Assembly: GCA_900473805.1 (NCBI GenBank)
Contig: UCMS01000008.1
Coordinates: 62,001 to 126,000 of the forward strand
Reading direction: 5' to 3'
Length of the DNA: 64,000 nucleotides
From: Hyphomicrobiales bacterium
GTDB taxonomy: Bacteria > Pseudomonadota > Alphaproteobacteria > Rhizobiales > Rhizobiaceae
The notes below the pieces were generated by a model, which was given only the letters and a program-made list of their open reading frames with translations, was not told where the DNA came from and ran no database searches. Numbering within the stretch: the first letter of the stretch is position 1; the number at the start of each line of letters is the position of its first letter. The position numbers and the translations under genes were made by a program. Of the stretch, positions 19,627-28,031 are shown one piece after another.

Positions 19627-20925
19627 ATGGAAAAGTCGATCGGACCCAATCCCGGCCATGCGGCCTCCTATTATGCAGCGTCTGCCCGTGACAAGCGCAT
19701 TCGCCCGTCGCTGGACGGCGAACACGCGGCCGATGTCTGCGTCATTGGCGCCGGCTTCACCGGCATTTCGGCGGCGCTGCAGCTTGCGGAAAACGGCTAC
19801 TCCGTGATCGTGCTGGAAGCCGATCGCATCGGCTTCGGTGCCTCTGGCCGCAACGGCGGACAGATCGTCAACGGCTATAGCCGCGATCTTGAAACGATTG
19901 CCCGGCGCTATGGACCTGACAGGGCCGCCCGGCTTGGCGAGATGTCGCTCGAGGGCGGCCAGATCATCCGGGAGCGCGTGGCGAAATACGGCATCGAATG
20001 CGATCTCGTCGATGGCGGCTTCTTCGCGGCCTTTACCGACAAGCAAGTCAAGGAAATGGCCGAAGTGCGGGCCAACTGGAAGAAGCACGGCCATGACGGA
20101 CTGGAAATGGTCTCCAAGGCGGACGTCGGCAAATATGTGAAAGCAGACCGCTATGTCGGTGGGATGATCGACCGCCAAGGCGGCCATATCCACCCGCTCG
20201 ATCTCGTGCTCGGCGAAGCTGCCGCCGCCGAAAGTCTCGGCGCGAAGATCTTTGAAAAGTCGAAGGTCGTGCATCTCGACACCGGACCGCAACCCTTCGT
20301 CTGCACCGAAGGCGGCATCGTCAAGGCCAAGCATATCCTGGTGTGCGGCAATGCCTACATGGCCGGCCTCGCCCCGAAGATCACCGAGAAGATGATGCCT
20401 GTGTCCTCGCAGGTCATGGCAACCGAGCCTCTCGATGCCAAGCTGATCGAAGAACTGCTGCCGGCCAATTACTGCGTCGAGGATGCCAATTACGTGCTCG
20501 ATTACTATCGCCGCACGGCCGACAACCGTTTGCTCTATGGCGGCGGGATCGGTTACGGCGGTCAGGATCCGAAAAACCTGACCGGCGTCATTCGCCCCAA
20601 CATGCTCAAGACCTTCCCGCAGCTCAAGGACGTGAAGATCGACTTTGCCTGGAGCGGCAACTTTGCTCTCACGCTGACCCGCATTCCGCATATGGGCAAG
20701 CTTTCCGACACCGTCTACTTCTCGCATGGCGACAGCGGCCATGGCGTAACGACGACCCATCTGCTCGGGAAAATCCTGGGTGAGGCCGTTCACGGCCAGA
20801 TGAGTCGCTTCGACGTCTGGTCATCGCTGCAGGCCTATCCCTTCCCGGGCGGGCGCATGTTCCGCGTTCCGTTCACCGTTCTGGGTGCGTGGTGGTATGG
20901 CCTTCGCGACAAGCTTGGCGTTTGA
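19627..20925 (+). CDS. puuB: Gamma-glutamylputrescine oxidase
   Basis: A 432-residue FAD oxidase that oxidises the terminal amine of gamma-glutamylputrescine to the aldehyde. Key features are SYYAAS at the N-terminus, GAGFTGISAALQLAENGY, the FAD-contact stretch RIGFGASGRNGGQIVNGYSR, GGHIHPL, YCVEDANYVLDYYRRTADN and the C-terminal YPFPGGRMFRVPF followed by GLRDKLGV. These match E. coli PuuB closely from end to end. It has a good ribosome site (GAGG) and begins 10 bp after puuA. No puuC or puuD homologue is beside it, so the later steps must be encoded elsewhere. Confidence 0.93.
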   Translation: MEKSIGPNPGHAASYYAASARDKRIRPSLDGEHAADVCVIGAGFTGISAALQLAENGYSVIVLEADRIGFGASGRNGGQIVNGYSRDLETIARRYGPDRAARLGEMSLEGGQIIRERVAKYGIECDLVDGGFFAAFTDKQVKEMAEVRANWKKHGHDGLEMVSKADVGKYVKADRYVGGMIDRQGGHIHPLDLVLGEAAAAESLGAKIFEKSKVVHLDTGPQPFVCTEGGIVKAKHILVCGNAYMAGLAPKITEKMMPVSSQVMATEPLDAKLIEELLPANYCVEDANYVLDYYRRTADNRLLYGGGIGYGGQDPKNLTGVIRPNMLKTFPQLKDVKIDFAWSGNFALTLTRIPHMGKLSDTVYFSHGDSGHGVTTTHLLGKILGEAVHGQMSRFDVWSSLQAYPFPGGRMFRVPFTVLGAWWYGLRDKLGV

Positions 20926-21081
20926 GCGAGGGGCCTGACCCGCACCGTTACCCTCGCCGCCATGAATAGGGCCTGCAGCTAGTCTCTCAAGGCAACAGTG
21001 GGGCGAGATCTGGGAAACCAAGACGCCACGATTGGCGTCGGCGCACCCGTGGGCTGCGCAAGCTGACCACGACCGGCGAGA

Positions 21082-21612
21082 TCAAAGGTCGGACAGGCCC
21101 TTGAGGGCGTCGTTGACGATGGCTGCAATGGGCTGATCGATCGAGACGGTCACGACGCCCGGCTCCCCCGTCGGCACCTCCAGCGTCGCGAGTTGGCTCT
21201 CCAGCAGGGCCGGCGGCATGAAATGTCCCGTGCGGGCGCCCATGCGGGCGCTCAACAGGGCATGGGCGCCCTCCAGAAAGATGAAAGCCAACCGTCCACC
21301 CGTCGCGCGGCGCAGGTGATCGCGATAAACCGCCTTCAGCGCCGAGCAGGAGACGACAATCCCGTCCCCCTTGGCCAAAGCGTTCGCCATCGTCTCGCCG
21401 ATGATCGTGAGCCACGGCCAGCGGTCCTCGTCGGTGAGGGGCGTGCCGGCTGCCATCTTGTCGACATTGGCCTGAGGATGCAGAACGTCGCCTTCGATGA
21501 AACTCAGTCCGAGAGTCTTAGCCAGTTCCGCGCCGATGGAGGATTTTCCGCAACCGCTCACGCCCATGACGACAATGGCAATGGGCGGCGGTGCGATCGG
21601 TTGGTCCTGCAT
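21082..21612 (-). CDS. gntK: Gluconokinase
   Basis: A 176-residue ATP-dependent kinase that makes 6-phosphogluconate for the Entner-Doudoroff and pentose phosphate routes. It has a P-loop GVSGCGKSS, the gluconokinase signature GDVLHPQANVDKMAAGTPLTDEDRWPWL (read in pieces), VVSCSALKAVYRDHLR and the C-terminal GHFMPPALLESQLATLE. I prefer ATG 21612 because AGGAAAATC lies directly before it; a longer frame up to 21651 exists without a better site. It stands alone here, between puuB and a GMC oxidoreductase, with no other gluconate gene nearby. Confidence 0.9.
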   Translation of the reverse strand: MQDQPIAPPPIAIVVMGVSGCGKSSIGAELAKTLGLSFIEGDVLHPQANVDKMAAGTPLTDEDRWPWLTIIGETMANALAKGDGIVVSCSALKAVYRDHLRRATGGRLAFIFLEGAHALLSARMGARTGHFMPPALLESQLATLEVPTGEPGVVTVSIDQPIAAIVNDALKGLSDL

Positions 21613-21660
21613 GATTTTCCTGTCGTGCGTTTTCCTTGGGAGGCGCGACAATAAGGGGGT

Positions 21661-23313
21661 TCAGACGAAATTCAATCCAGCTTCCGCACGCGGGGCCGGC
21701 TGTCGCGCGGCGCGGATCGCGGCAGCGGTCTTTTCCGCTATCATGATGACCGGGGCATTGGTGTTGCCGCCGATCAGGCGCGGCATGACGGAGGCGTCGA
21801 CCACCCGCAAACCTTCGATACCGTTGAATTTCAGCTCCGGATCGACGACAGCCTCTGCATCCGATCCCATGCGGCAGGTGCCGACGGGGTGATAGATCGT
21901 GTCGGCCCGGGCGCGGATGGCGGCGTTCAACTCGGCGTCGCTTTCGCCCGCCGGATAGAGTTCCCGCCCCCGGTAGCGCGCCATTGCCGGTGCCGACATG
22001 ATCTCACTCAGGCGCCGCGCGCCCTTGCGGAGCGTCGTCAGATCCCTGGGATCGCTGAGAAAGGCCGGGTCGATCAACGGAGCGATGAAAGGATCGGCAC
22101 TGGCGAGCCGCACCGTGCCGCGCGAATGAGGCCGCAGCGCACAGACATGCGCCGAATAGCCATATCCCCAATGCATCTTGCGGACGTGGTCGTCGACCAT
22201 CCCAACGAGGAAGTGCAGCTGGATGTCCGGCCTGTCGAGGGAAGGGTCGGTCTTGAGGAAACCGCCCGATTCGGCGCATGTCGAGCGGAGATGGCCCATG
22301 CGGTCGGTCCGCCACTCTCTTGCAGCACTGAGGAGATCCCCCGTCGCCGTCAGCCCCATACCGAAAAGGTCCTTGTCGGGCGATCGGAAGATCATGGTGT
22401 AATCCAGATGATCCTGAAGATTGGCACCGACACCCGGCTGATCGAGCACGACGGAAACCCCGTGCTGCCGCAAATGGTCTGCCGGGCCGATACCCGACAG
22501 CATCAGGATGTGGGGCGACTGAAGGGCGCCGGCGGACAGAATGACCTCGCGGCCAGCCCGGATCGTGCGCTCCTCCCCGGCATGGCGATAGACCACGCCC
22601 GTGGCCCTGCCACGCTCGACGAGGATGCGGACGACATGGGCATCCGTCGTAACCGTTAGATTTCGACGATGCATGACATCGTGGAGGTAGGCGGCGGCGG
22701 CCGAGCAACGCTCGCCCCGCTTCGGGCCATGCCAGAACTGCGTCGCCTGGTAGAGCCCGACGCCTTCCTGGCTCACGCCGTTGAAGTCCTCGTTGTGGCG
22801 GTAACCGCTTTGTTCTGACGCCTTGATGAAGGCGAGATTGATCGGCCGGGCCCAGTTCTGGTCACAGACCTGAAGCGGCCCACCGCGCCCATGCAGCGTA
22901 TCGGCCCCGCGAATATTGTCTTCGGCCTTGCGGAACCAGGGAAGAACGTCATCCCAGGACCAGCCCCGGCAACCGAGTTCCGCCCATTCGTCGTAATCCC
23001 GCTGATGCCCCCTGACGTAGAGCATGGCGTTGACGAGACTTGAGCCCCCTAGGCCGCGGCCTCGCGGCTGGTAACCGATGCGATTGTTGAGCGCCTTTTG
23101 CGGCACGGTGGAAAATCGCCAATTGCTGCTTTTTACGTAACCGGGAACGACGGCCGCCGCAGCCATGGGAACGCGGGCGAAAATTCCATCGCCTCGTCCA
23201 CCGGCTTCAAGGACATGCACCGTGACGGACGGATCTTCGCTGAGACGTGCGGCAAGGACAGCACCAGCCGAACCGCCTCCCACGATCACATAGTCGTCCA
23301 TTGCATCCCCCAC
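21661..23313 (-). CDS. GMC-family oxidoreductase (choline/alcohol dehydrogenase-like)
   Basis: A 550-residue flavoprotein of the glucose-methanol-choline family. It has the FAD motif VGGGSAGAVLAARLSED at the N-terminus, the GMC signature 1 region around RGRGLGGSSLVNAMLYVRG, signature 2 SAGALQSPHILMLSGIGP, and the C-terminal catalytic His in YHPVGTCRMG with GGNTNAPVIMIAEK. It resembles BetA-like choline dehydrogenases and AlkJ-like alcohol dehydrogenases equally by eye; no betB or betI gene is adjacent, so a generic alcohol dehydrogenase is as likely. ATG 23301 (MDDYVIVGG) is an alternative start. Confidence 0.85.
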   Translation of the reverse strand: MGDAMDDYVIVGGGSAGAVLAARLSEDPSVTVHVLEAGGRGDGIFARVPMAAAAVVPGYVKSSNWRFSTVPQKALNNRIGYQPRGRGLGGSSLVNAMLYVRGHQRDYDEWAELGCRGWSWDDVLPWFRKAEDNIRGADTLHGRGGPLQVCDQNWARPINLAFIKASEQSGYRHNEDFNGVSQEGVGLYQATQFWHGPKRGERCSAAAAYLHDVMHRRNLTVTTDAHVVRILVERGRATGVVYRHAGEERTIRAGREVILSAGALQSPHILMLSGIGPADHLRQHGVSVVLDQPGVGANLQDHLDYTMIFRSPDKDLFGMGLTATGDLLSAAREWRTDRMGHLRSTCAESGGFLKTDPSLDRPDIQLHFLVGMVDDHVRKMHWGYGYSAHVCALRPHSRGTVRLASADPFIAPLIDPAFLSDPRDLTTLRKGARRLSEIMSAPAMARYRGRELYPAGESDAELNAAIRARADTIYHPVGTCRMGSDAEAVVDPELKFNGIEGLRVVDASVMPRLIGGNTNAPVIMIAEKTAAAIRAARQPAPRAEAGLNFV

Positions 23314-23444
23314 ACGGCCTGTCCAACCACCGTTGGCGCTCCTGTCAATAATCTGACTTATTCTGCCGTGAACGTAAGCGTAGCATAGCCGACTGCCGAC
23401 GCAAGAGCTTTGCCCGAACGCATCTTGACGTGTCTCTTGCTGTC

Positions 23445-23477
23445 GCAGAAGCAGAAAGACCCGCCAGATAGCGGGTC
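23445..23477 (-). terminator. Terminator of rirA
   Basis: A 7-bp stem GACCCGC / GCGGGTC (23458-23477) is followed on the minus strand by TTTCTGCTT. It lies about 40 bp past the rirA stop codon. Confidence 0.75.
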
Positions 23478-23514
23478 TCGATCTCAGCTCAGATTTCGAC
23501 TGGCCTGTCGGGCG

Positions 23515-23997
23515 TCACGCGGCCGGGACTGCCACCGGTGCCACGCGGCGCGGGGCCAGATCGTCGATACCCAGAAGGAAGTTGATCTGCGGGCGCGCCT
23601 TCACCAGATCGTCGATCGTATATTCCGTCAACACGTCGAAGAAGGCATTCAGAGCCTTGCGCAGAGCCGAATTCAGGCCGCAGCTGTCGATTAAGGGGCA
23701 ATCGACATCACCGTCATCCTCGAAGCATTCCGCCATCGCGAAGCTGTCTTCGGTGACTTTCACCACATCAAACAGGGTGATCTTTTCGGCAGGACGGCCG
23801 AGGCGGACGCCGCCATTGCGGCCTCGCACGGTTTCGACCAATCCAGCCTTGTTCAGCGGCTGCAGGATCTTGAACAGGAAGAGTTCGGAAACGCCATAAG
23901 CCTTGGCAATCTCGGGAATCCGGCTCAACTGCTCGGTGTTCGCGGCGCAGTACATCAGCATGCGCACGGCGTAATTTGTCTGCTTTGTCAAACGCAT
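23515..23997 (-). CDS. rirA: Rhizobial iron regulator RirA (Rrf2 family)
   Basis: A 160-residue winged-helix repressor that senses iron through an Fe-S cluster and represses iron-uptake genes in rhizobia. The N-terminus MRLTKQTNYAVRMLMYCA is typical of RirA. A helix-turn-helix lies around residues 25-60 with the wing RGRNGGVRLGRP. The cluster ligands are Cys91, Cys100 and Cys106 (C-x8-C-x5-C). The first spacing is one residue longer than the C91/C99/C105 numbering reported for rhizobial RirA. It is divergent from a ferric-binding protein gene with two RirA-type operator sequences between them, which supports the assignment. Confidence 0.93.
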   Translation of the reverse strand: MRLTKQTNYAVRMLMYCAANTEQLSRIPEIAKAYGVSELFLFKILQPLNKAGLVETVRGRNGGVRLGRPAEKITLFDVVKVTEDSFAMAECFEDDGDVDCPLIDSCGLNSALRKALNAFFDVLTEYTIDDLVKARPQINFLLGIDDLAPRRVAPVAVPAA

Positions 23998-24109
23998 GCA
24001 CGATTCCTTTGGTTGTCCTGGCGGCTATATAGCGCTTTTTGCACTTTTGAACAATTCCAAAATACTCAAGTTCACGACTCACGTGTCCGTGATTAAAGTG
24101 GACTGGAAT

Positions 24110-24144
24110 TGACAGCTTAATTCAATTCATGAATATGCGCCTCA
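24110..24144 (+). promoter_or_regulatory. Two IRO-box-like RirA operators
   Basis: Two matches to the rhizobial iron-responsive consensus TGA-N9-TCA lie at 24110-24124 and 24130-24144, five bases apart, just upstream of the iron-binding protein gene. The consensus is known from rhizobial work; its use here is inferred. Confidence 0.6.
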
Positions 24145-24169
24145 ACTAAGTTAGATAGGGAGATTGAGG

Positions 24170-25213
24170 ATGACCTGCAACCCGCTGAGCCGCATTGCGT
24201 TCGGTGCCGTTTCGATGCTGGCCCTGACGGCCGGTTCGGCTTTGGCCGATGGCGAGGTCAACATTTATTCGTATCGCCAGCCGGAGCTGATCCAGCCGCT
24301 GATGGACCGCTTCACCGAGGAAACCGGCATCAAGACGAACATCCTCTTTTTGGACAAGGGACTGGTTGAGCGCATCGCCGCAGAAGGCGCCAATTCGCCG
24401 GCCGACGTCATTCTGACTGTCGACATCGCCCGTCTCACGGAAGCCAAGGAAGGCGGCGTGACCCAGCCGCTGAACGACGAGGACATCAACAAGCAGATCC
24501 CCGCCCAGTATCGCGACAGCGAAGGCAACTGGTTCGGCCTGACGACACGTGGCCGCGTGATCTATGCCTCCAAGGACCGCGTCTCCGAAGATGCGATCAC
24601 CTATGAAGAACTGGCCGATCCCAAGTGGAAGGGCCGCATCTGCATGCGTGATGGTCAGCACTCCTACAATATCGGCCTCTTTGCCTCGATGGTTGCCCAT
24701 CACGGCGCCGAATATACCGAGAAGTGGCTCGCCGGCCTGAAGCAGAATCTGGTGAAAAAGCCCGATGGCAACGATCGCAGCCAGGCTAAGGCGATCTTCG
24801 CCGGCGAATGCGATCTCGGTCTCGCCAATACCTATTACCTCGGCCTGATGAAGACGAACGAAAAGGACCCTGAGGAGAAGGACTGGGCTGCTGCGGTCAA
24901 GGTTCTGTTCCCGAACAGTGCCGATCGCGGCACCCACGTGAACATCTCCGGCATGGCACTCGCCAAGAACGCTCCCAACAAGGACAATGCCGTCAAGCTG
25001 ATGGAATTCCTCGCGTCCGACGAAGCGCAGACGATCTATGCCGAGAAGGTCTTCGAATATCCTGTAGGCCCGCATGCAAAGCCCTCGGAGATCGTGGCCG
25101 GCTTCGGCGCCATCAAGCCGGACACCCTGCCCCTGACCGAAATCGCAGCGAACCGGAAGATTGCCTCCGAACTGGTGGACAAGGTCGGCCTGAACGAAGG
25201 TCCCACGCAGTAA
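24170..25213 (+). CDS. Ferric-iron ABC transporter, periplasmic binding protein (FbpA/AfuA type)
   Basis: A 347-residue extracellular solute-binding protein of the ferric transferrin-like class. It has an N-terminal signal peptide ending near SALADG, then VNIYSYRQPELIQPLMDRF. Hallmarks are a family-type YNIGL region and the paired tyrosines in LANTYYLGLM, which bind ferric iron in FutA/FbpA proteins. The start is ATG 24170 with AGGGAG seven bases upstream. A terminator follows directly, so it is monocistronic. Its permease and ATPase are not adjacent; a matching two-domain permease lies at 48390-50069. Expression is probably repressed by RirA under iron sufficiency. Confidence 0.9.
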   Translation: MTCNPLSRIAFGAVSMLALTAGSALADGEVNIYSYRQPELIQPLMDRFTEETGIKTNILFLDKGLVERIAAEGANSPADVILTVDIARLTEAKEGGVTQPLNDEDINKQIPAQYRDSEGNWFGLTTRGRVIYASKDRVSEDAITYEELADPKWKGRICMRDGQHSYNIGLFASMVAHHGAEYTEKWLAGLKQNLVKKPDGNDRSQAKAIFAGECDLGLANTYYLGLMKTNEKDPEEKDWAAAVKVLFPNSADRGTHVNISGMALAKNAPNKDNAVKLMEFLASDEAQTIYAEKVFEYPVGPHAKPSEIVAGFGAIKPDTLPLTEIAANRKIASELVDKVGLNEGPTQ

Positions 25214-25240
25214 GCGATAATTGTCTTCAAAGACAGGAAA

Positions 25241-25272
25241 GGGGCGGCTCTCAGGGCCGCCCCTTCTTTATG
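25241..25272 (+). terminator. Terminator of the iron-binding protein gene
   Basis: An 8-bp stem GGGGCGGC / GCCGCCCC (25241-25263) is followed by TTCTTTAT. Confidence 0.85.
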
Positions 25273-25303
25273 CGCTCCTTCGGGAAGTCGCTTTCGGCCG
25301 CCG

Positions 25304-26362
25304 TCAACTTCCGCCCGGCATGAGTTTTTTCGCATAATCGTCGATTGCCTGGCGGCGTTCTGCAGTCCCGGGATGGGTCGAGATGAACGAGCTTTCGCTG
25401 TCGATGCCCAGCTTCTCCTCAAGTCGCGCGAAGAAGCGCCCGATGGCACGGGGATCGCGGCCCGCCTTTGTCATCAGTTCCACGGAGATCCGGTCCGCCT
25501 CGCTTTCGGCGTCACGCGAGTAGGAGAGTGCGACGAGCGCTGCACCATTGGTCAGAATATCTTCGCCTGCAGATCCGACATCGCCGGCAATCAGCATGAT
25601 GAGGCCTGCGGTACCCGCCGCGCGATAGAGTTGGCGCAGCGAGTGGTCTCGTTCGACGTGGCCGATCTCGTGGGCGAGGACACCGACGATCATGTCCAGA
25701 TCCCCCTCGGTCAGGGTGACCAACTCGTCCGTGATCACCAACGTCCCGTCGGGGAGAGCGAATGCGTTCGGGCCGATGACGCCGCCCTTGCGGAAGTTGA
25801 GATTGTAGGCCGAAGCCCCCCGCGCCGAGAAAGCCGCGACCTGATTGAACGCCGACCTGATCTCGTTCTTTTTTTCCTCCGGCAGGTCGCTGGGGCTGAA
25901 AACGGCCTTGTCGAGCGAAAGGAGCGTCCCGCTCGCCATCCAACCCGTCACTGCCGGCGGCGTGACAAGGACGGCGACCTCGACGAGAGCCGGGACAGCA
26001 TAACGGTAGATGCCGACCGACAGCAGGACGATGGCCGCGACGATCCCAAGCAGCCGCGGATGGAAGCGTTCCAGCTCGTGAATGAAACCGGTTCGGCCGA
26101 GACGCTTGAGCCATGTATCGACAGCGTCATTGTCGTCGGTCTCGAACATCGACCCGTCAGGAAAGCCGATCCTGCGGGGCACCCGGCCGATCCGCGTGGA
26201 AACCTCGACACGTTTGAGATCACCCACGGCAACCGGATCGCCACCCGCATCGAGACGGACGAAGAGCGTCTGGCCCTCGCCGAACAGGTCGGCGACCTCC
26301 GCCCGGCTGGAGCGGGGCGGATGCCAGCGGCCAGAGGTGATGCGCCTGTCATCAGAAGCCAA
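25304..26362 (-). CDS. M48-family membrane metalloprotease
   Basis: A 352-residue zinc protease. The first ~110 residues have no obvious catalytic motif (a beta-rich segment with VRLDAGGDPV), and a transmembrane helix follows near residues 105-135. The peptidase domain carries HEIGH with His231 and His235 as zinc ligands and the third ligand glutamate in SRDAESEAD. A C-terminal STHPGTAERRQAI is typical of M48C enzymes such as BepA/LoiP. The gene starts inside the end of the upstream DUF898 gene (11-bp overlap), so the two are translationally coupled. A role in envelope quality control is inferred from the family. Confidence 0.88.
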   Translation of the reverse strand: MASDDRRITSGRWHPPRSSRAEVADLFGEGQTLFVRLDAGGDPVAVGDLKRVEVSTRIGRVPRRIGFPDGSMFETDDNDAVDTWLKRLGRTGFIHELERFHPRLLGIVAAIVLLSVGIYRYAVPALVEVAVLVTPPAVTGWMASGTLLSLDKAVFSPSDLPEEKKNEIRSAFNQVAAFSARGASAYNLNFRKGGVIGPNAFALPDGTLVITDELVTLTEGDLDMIVGVLAHEIGHVERDHSLRQLYRAAGTAGLIMLIAGDVGSAGEDILTNGAALVALSYSRDAESEADRISVELMTKAGRDPRAIGRFFARLEEKLGIDSESSFISTHPGTAERRQAIDDYAKKLMPGGS

Positions 26363-27419
26363 AGTCGAACCCTTCGAGATCGAGATATTCCGCCGTGACG
26401 GCAGATCCTGAAGCCTGCATCGAAGATATCACATCGTCGAGTTCGCCATCGACCACGATTCCGGAATGCTCGATCACATAGCGGTGCTCGCGCACGGCGG
26501 CCCAAGGCCGCATCAGACCGAACGTGACCACCGAGACCACGAGATTGGACACCACGATCCAGAAATAACGCAACCGACCGAGGTCGGAGAACAGGCTGTG
26601 ACGCGCGTCGAACCGGGTCGCGTTCATGACCACGTTGCGAACGCCGATCCGGTAGAAGATCGCCGCAATGCCCCAGAGCAGGAAGGCGGGGATGAGAGCG
26701 CCATAGATCGCAAGGATCAACCGCATCTCCGGTTCCGCGGTTGCGTCTTCCAATCCCTCGGCCCCGTAGTAGCCGAAAATGCCGACCACGGCACCCACGG
26801 CGGCACCGACGATCATCAGAAGAAAGGCCGGCAACCAGACGCGATACAGCGCGCCGATCTTGGGATCCGTCTCGAAGGTGCGGTCGCCGTAACGCAGGTT
26901 GTTGAAGATGTAGCGGTAAAGCCAGCGGCTCGCGAAGGGCGCCAGAATGCCAAGCGAGAAGAAGGAGACGAGGCCGCCGACGATGATGGCAAAGAACGCA
27001 CCACCGGTCTTGCCGACGAAATCGAAGCGGATGTTGCGGTAGCTCGTGACACGCGCGTTGAAGCGCAGGCTGCGCATGACGATCCAGGGGAGCAGGACCA
27101 GCATAAGCAATGCCAGGATGCCGCCCGCAATCGGGCTGACGGTCAGCAGCACGTTGTAGGCGATGATGTAGCCGAATACGATGGCGCGGCCGATGAAGAT
27201 CTGCAGGCCTTTGGCGTGATAGTCAAAGGAGTGGCCATCGACAAATGAGTTGCCATAGAAATAGCGGTTGCGGCGGACCTTGGCCCAGGCCGAATAGATG
27301 CCAACCGTGATGATGGTCAGCAGGATGTTGACGATCCAGATGCCGAAATACTCGCCGGCGCTGCCGCGGAACTCACCGCGACGCAAAGCCTCCGCCCGGC
27401 CGAAAACTGCCTGTTGCAT
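26352..27419 (-). CDS. YjgN-type DUF898 membrane protein
   Basis: A 355-residue polytopic membrane protein of the DUF898/YjgN family. It shows repeated units with the family motif, such as GEYFGIWIVNILLTIITVGIYSAWAKVRRNRYFYGN (read in pieces) near the N-terminus and a second, similar block SDLGRLRYFWIVVSNLVVSVVTFGLMRPWA near residue 290, with about seven hydrophobic helices overall. The family function is unknown. Its end overlaps the start of the M48 protease gene, which suggests that the two act together at the inner membrane. Confidence 0.88.
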   Translation of the reverse strand: MQQAVFGRAEALRRGEFRGSAGEYFGIWIVNILLTIITVGIYSAWAKVRRNRYFYGNSFVDGHSFDYHAKGLQIFIGRAIVFGYIIAYNVLLTVSPIAGGILALLMLVLLPWIVMRSLRFNARVTSYRNIRFDFVGKTGGAFFAIIVGGLVSFFSLGILAPFASRWLYRYIFNNLRYGDRTFETDPKIGALYRVWLPAFLLMIVGAAVGAVVGIFGYYGAEGLEDATAEPEMRLILAIYGALIPAFLLWGIAAIFYRIGVRNVVMNATRFDARHSLFSDLGRLRYFWIVVSNLVVSVVTFGLMRPWAAVREHRYVIEHSGIVVDGELDDVISSMQASGSAVTAEYLDLEGFDFGF

Positions 27420-27532
27420 GAAATGTCCCTCATGAAATCACATCGCATGACGCTATCCCCCGCGTCATAACCGACATTGATCACGAGATCTTTACGTACT
27501 CAAGTGCGCTCGGACACTCGTAAAGCAGCGTC

Positions 27533-27925
27533 TCAGGCTTCGCGTATCTCGATGCACCACCATTTCGGCCGTCCGCCCTTGTAGGAATGATAGATGGGCT
27601 TGAGGTCGGCAGCACTGGTGCGATCGAAGGCGCCCAGCAGCAGTGCGACCGTCGGCTGATCATCGATAGCGCCGAGCGAGGAGCCGCAGGTCGAACAGAA
27701 GGCGCGAGAGGAGACGTCCGAGGAGCGCCAGGTGGCCGGGATACCGGCGGGGCCGACCCAGCGGACGGCGTCGCGCGGGAACTCGACCCAGGTTGCCGTG
27801 AGGCTTCCCGTATGGCGCTGGCACATCTTGCAGGAGCAGGTGTGCGGTTTGGCGGCCGGCGCATCGGCCTCGAAGCGGATCGCGCCACAAAGGCAACCGC
27901 CGGTATGGATCTTCTTCTTCGGCAT
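27533..27925 (-). CDS. GFA-family (CENP-V/GFA) zinc protein
   Basis: A 130-residue protein of the glutathione-dependent formaldehyde-activating enzyme-like family. The zinc-binding cysteines are visible as GGCLCGAIRFEA, CSCKMCQRHTG and FCSTCGSSLG. The length is normal. Members are widespread and mostly unassigned; despite the family name few are proven to act on formaldehyde. It appears to be a single-gene unit between the DUF898 gene and mmsA. Confidence 0.9.
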   Translation of the reverse strand: MPKKKIHTGGCLCGAIRFEADAPAAKPHTCSCKMCQRHTGSLTATWVEFPRDAVRWVGPAGIPATWRSSDVSSRAFCSTCGSSLGAIDDQPTVALLLGAFDRTSAADLKPIYHSYKGGRPKWWCIEIREA

Positions 27926-27977
27926 CGTCAGCCCTCCCGAACAGAAGCTATCGATTGGCCGGCGCCTGACAAGAGAA

Positions 27978-28006
27978 CGCCACCCCGTCTTTCGAGGGGG
28001 TGGCGC
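27978..28006 (-). terminator. Terminator of mmsA
   Basis: A 9-bp stem CGCCACCCC / GGGGTGGCG at 27978-28005 is followed on the minus strand by TTCTCTT. It lies 27 bp past the mmsA stop. Confidence 0.75.
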
Positions 28007-28031
28007 GAATGTGATCGAACTGCTGGTTCGC

